A stretch of 64,000 nucleotides of DNA from the NCBI RefSeq assembly GCF_002078875.1, contig NC_034411.1:4801180-4865179 (forward strand). The letters are read 5' to 3'. Positions within the stretch are counted from its first letter, which is position 1. Each line of letters begins with the position of its first letter. Source of the stretch: Numida meleagris. Taxonomy: Eukaryota; Chordata; Aves; Galliformes; Numididae. Position numbers and translations under genes: made by a program. Of the stretch, positions 62,011-64,000 are shown piece by piece. The notes below the pieces were generated by a model. That model was not told the origin of the DNA. It saw only the letters and a list, made by a program, of their open reading frames with translations, and did no database searches.

Positions 62011-64000
62011 ATCTTGAGTGGTGAGATGTTTGGGGAGCTAGCCTTAGAATCATCAAATTCTTTATTTCCCATCTGTTCTTCCAGCAGCTGCACTGTACAG
62101 AGATGTTTGTATTTCCCCCAGCTGTGGTGGAACAGAGATGGATGGATGAGAGAAATGTAGAACTGGAGCGGGGTATTTGCTGATAGTGGCCTGGGCTACT
62201 GGGTGTGGGTTGGAAGTTGGCAGGAAACTGCACGGGGCTGGGTCGTTGCAGGGGGAGTAGGAAGCTCCACATGTTGCTCTGCTCTGTGTGATTTGGGCTT
62301 AGGAAGGAGGAATGGCTCAGAGATGAGATAGGATCGGAAAGGAGATTGACTTGGCAGGAGCCTGTAAGACCAGTTGCATGGAAGCTCTCAGAAGCTGGTT
62401 ACGTTCGTGGTCTCTCCATTCCCACCATTTTGTATTCCAGCCTGATACTCAGCTGTGCGTTCAAAATGCCTCCTTTCATCCATCCCCTCTTCAATGCTTT
62501 ATTAGTCTACTGTAAACTTACTACTTCCCTTGGTTCTTCTGTCTCTTGTTTGTTTCCTTATTTTCTTTTCCTTTAATTTGGCCTTCTGATTGTGCCCTTC
62601 ATTGTTTTCCTTTGGTTGTAGCTTCCTTGCAAAGCCCTCTTCCAGCTCTAGGGAAGGAACACACAGAGCTCACTTGATAGATACAGACCATCGTATTCTC
62701 TCTGCTAGCACACTGTATTAGCAGACCCTTGTCTGTATGTCAGCTCCCAGAAGCTGGGGTTGACTACTCCATGTTGAGCATTTAGCAAACGTGGCTGTTG
62801 TTTCAAGAAAGGTTTTATCCATCAGCGCATGTTTGAGTATTCACAACTCTGTGGCCCACAAGCAGCTGAAAAATTCAACTGTGTGCCGCACCAAGCCTTT
62901 CCTCCCAAGGTTGAAAACGCTGTCAGCTCTCCCTGACTCGAGGGCAGGCAGCAGGTTAGACTTCCTTGCATCGGATCACTTCACTGCGGCAATTTATTTC
63001 AATAGGCTTAAAATCAAATCAATATTAAATGGTTGAAGAATCTCAACCATAGCTCTCTGAATATGTTTTCAGAAGCTTGGGTTCCCAAAGAGGATCATCG
63101 TCTCTTATATACATACAGAGTTTTTAAAAATACACGTGCGTGTGTGGTTATACATATACATAGTCATTAAACTGCTTTCAACTTTTTGTCTATTCATTAC
63201 ATAAACCAAACATGGCTTTTTTTTTTTACTTGTGCCTGAGGCATCCCAAGTTCTTACTTAAAATATTGAACAATGGGAGATATTCTAAGTACTGTATTTC
63301 ATAAAGTTAGTAATGGCTTTAAGATAAGCTTATTTCAGTATGTAACTTAATAATTCCATGTTAATACAGGATTTAAGTAAAGAATATAGGGGCAGAATTG
63401 CCTGACCTTGATTTTTTTTGAACTGTATCACTTGCTTGGACACATTATTCATTAGCTATGGTCAGAAAGAAAAAAAAATCTGGAATTGTTTTCATAGCCA
63501 AAGGAAAATATGTGAGCAGTAATAAGAAGACTGGCCATGTCAAAATCTGGAATCATTCTTCAAATTTGCTTTGAAAATTAAGCTTTTAACACCAAGCAAC
63601 TGGCTCTCTGAAATATCTTGTTTCAAGGAAAATACATCAAGCAATAAATTGCAGTATCAAATGGCCACCGTAACTCAATCTTGTTCTTCCTTCGGTGGCC
63701 TCAGGACAATTGGCCTAAAGCCTCCTTTAAAGAAAAAGACTATAATTACTGTTTCAATTGTTTGCTTTGCCTCAGATGTAGAAAACGTGCTTCCTTCTCC
63801 TTTGTCCTTTTTATGGTTTTTTTAGCTTCATCTTTCAGTGCATAACTGCTGTTGATGTCTAGGTTGATGCCCTCTGAGGTTTGAAGACTACAAGAGACTA
63901 AAATGTATATGAACTGCTTTGTATTAAGATATTTCTAAAAAATGGGATAAGTTGAACATTATCAAAATGTATTATAGAGCAAAAACTGAAGTTTTCTAAG

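Larger units (their letters stand above)
52673..64000 (+). other. MACROD2: Downstream intron, last part
   Basis: AT-rich anonymous DNA. It contains a tandem duplication (53249-53296), a poly-T tract (54550-54571), a strong hairpin (55921-55952) and two MIR-like remnants (58780-58850, 61969-62010). No exon, RNA gene or further CR1 copy is recognised up to the window end. Confidence 0.55.

Noticed and set aside
1..64000. Endogenous retrovirus, CRISPR array or bacterial-type operon
   Set aside because: I found no paired long terminal repeats, primer-binding site, gag/pol-like frames, spaced direct repeats or operon-like gene runs.

Overview
The window looks like avian nuclear DNA, most likely chicken or a close galliform relative. 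The evidence is six clear CR1 LINE copies, several ending in the bird-type ATTCTATGA octamer tail, an AT-rich repeat-poor background, and no bacterial, plasmid or phage organisation. Almost all of it is non-coding.

The one coding feature I can support is a 30-base microexon at 23837-23866 on the + strand. It has a textbook acceptor (branch-like CTAAC, pyrimidine tract, CAG) and a perfect GTAAGT donor. In the only open frame that fits a protein family, it encodes N-S-S-L-L-G-G-G-G. This is the ADP-ribose-binding and catalytic loop segment of MacroD-type macrodomains, which hydrolyse mono-ADP-ribose from proteins. About 24 kb upstream and 40 kb downstream show no other recognisable exon. That fits MACROD2, a gene known for giant introns, much better than its compact paralogue MACROD1.

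Layout. 1-2.3 kb: CpG-rich start with a CpG-island-like core at 1160-1555. 2.3-20.5 kb: intron with two CR1 fragments, a purine microsatellite and several hairpins. 20.5-22.8 kb: a cluster of three CR1 fragments in mixed orientation, ending about 1 kb before the exon. 23.8 kb: the microexon, with a CR1-like tail starting within about 5 bases of its donor. 23.9-64 kb: the next intron, with CR1 copies at 35.4 and 52.3 kb, a long (TTTTCC)n tract containing one N at 44271, poly-T tracts, weak ancient MIR/L2-like remnants, a tRNA-like relic at 30.4 kb and a few strong inverted repeats. FLRT3, the single-coding-exon gene nested inside MACROD2 in other vertebrates, is not in this window. The longer open frames elsewhere look like chance or repeat-derived frames.
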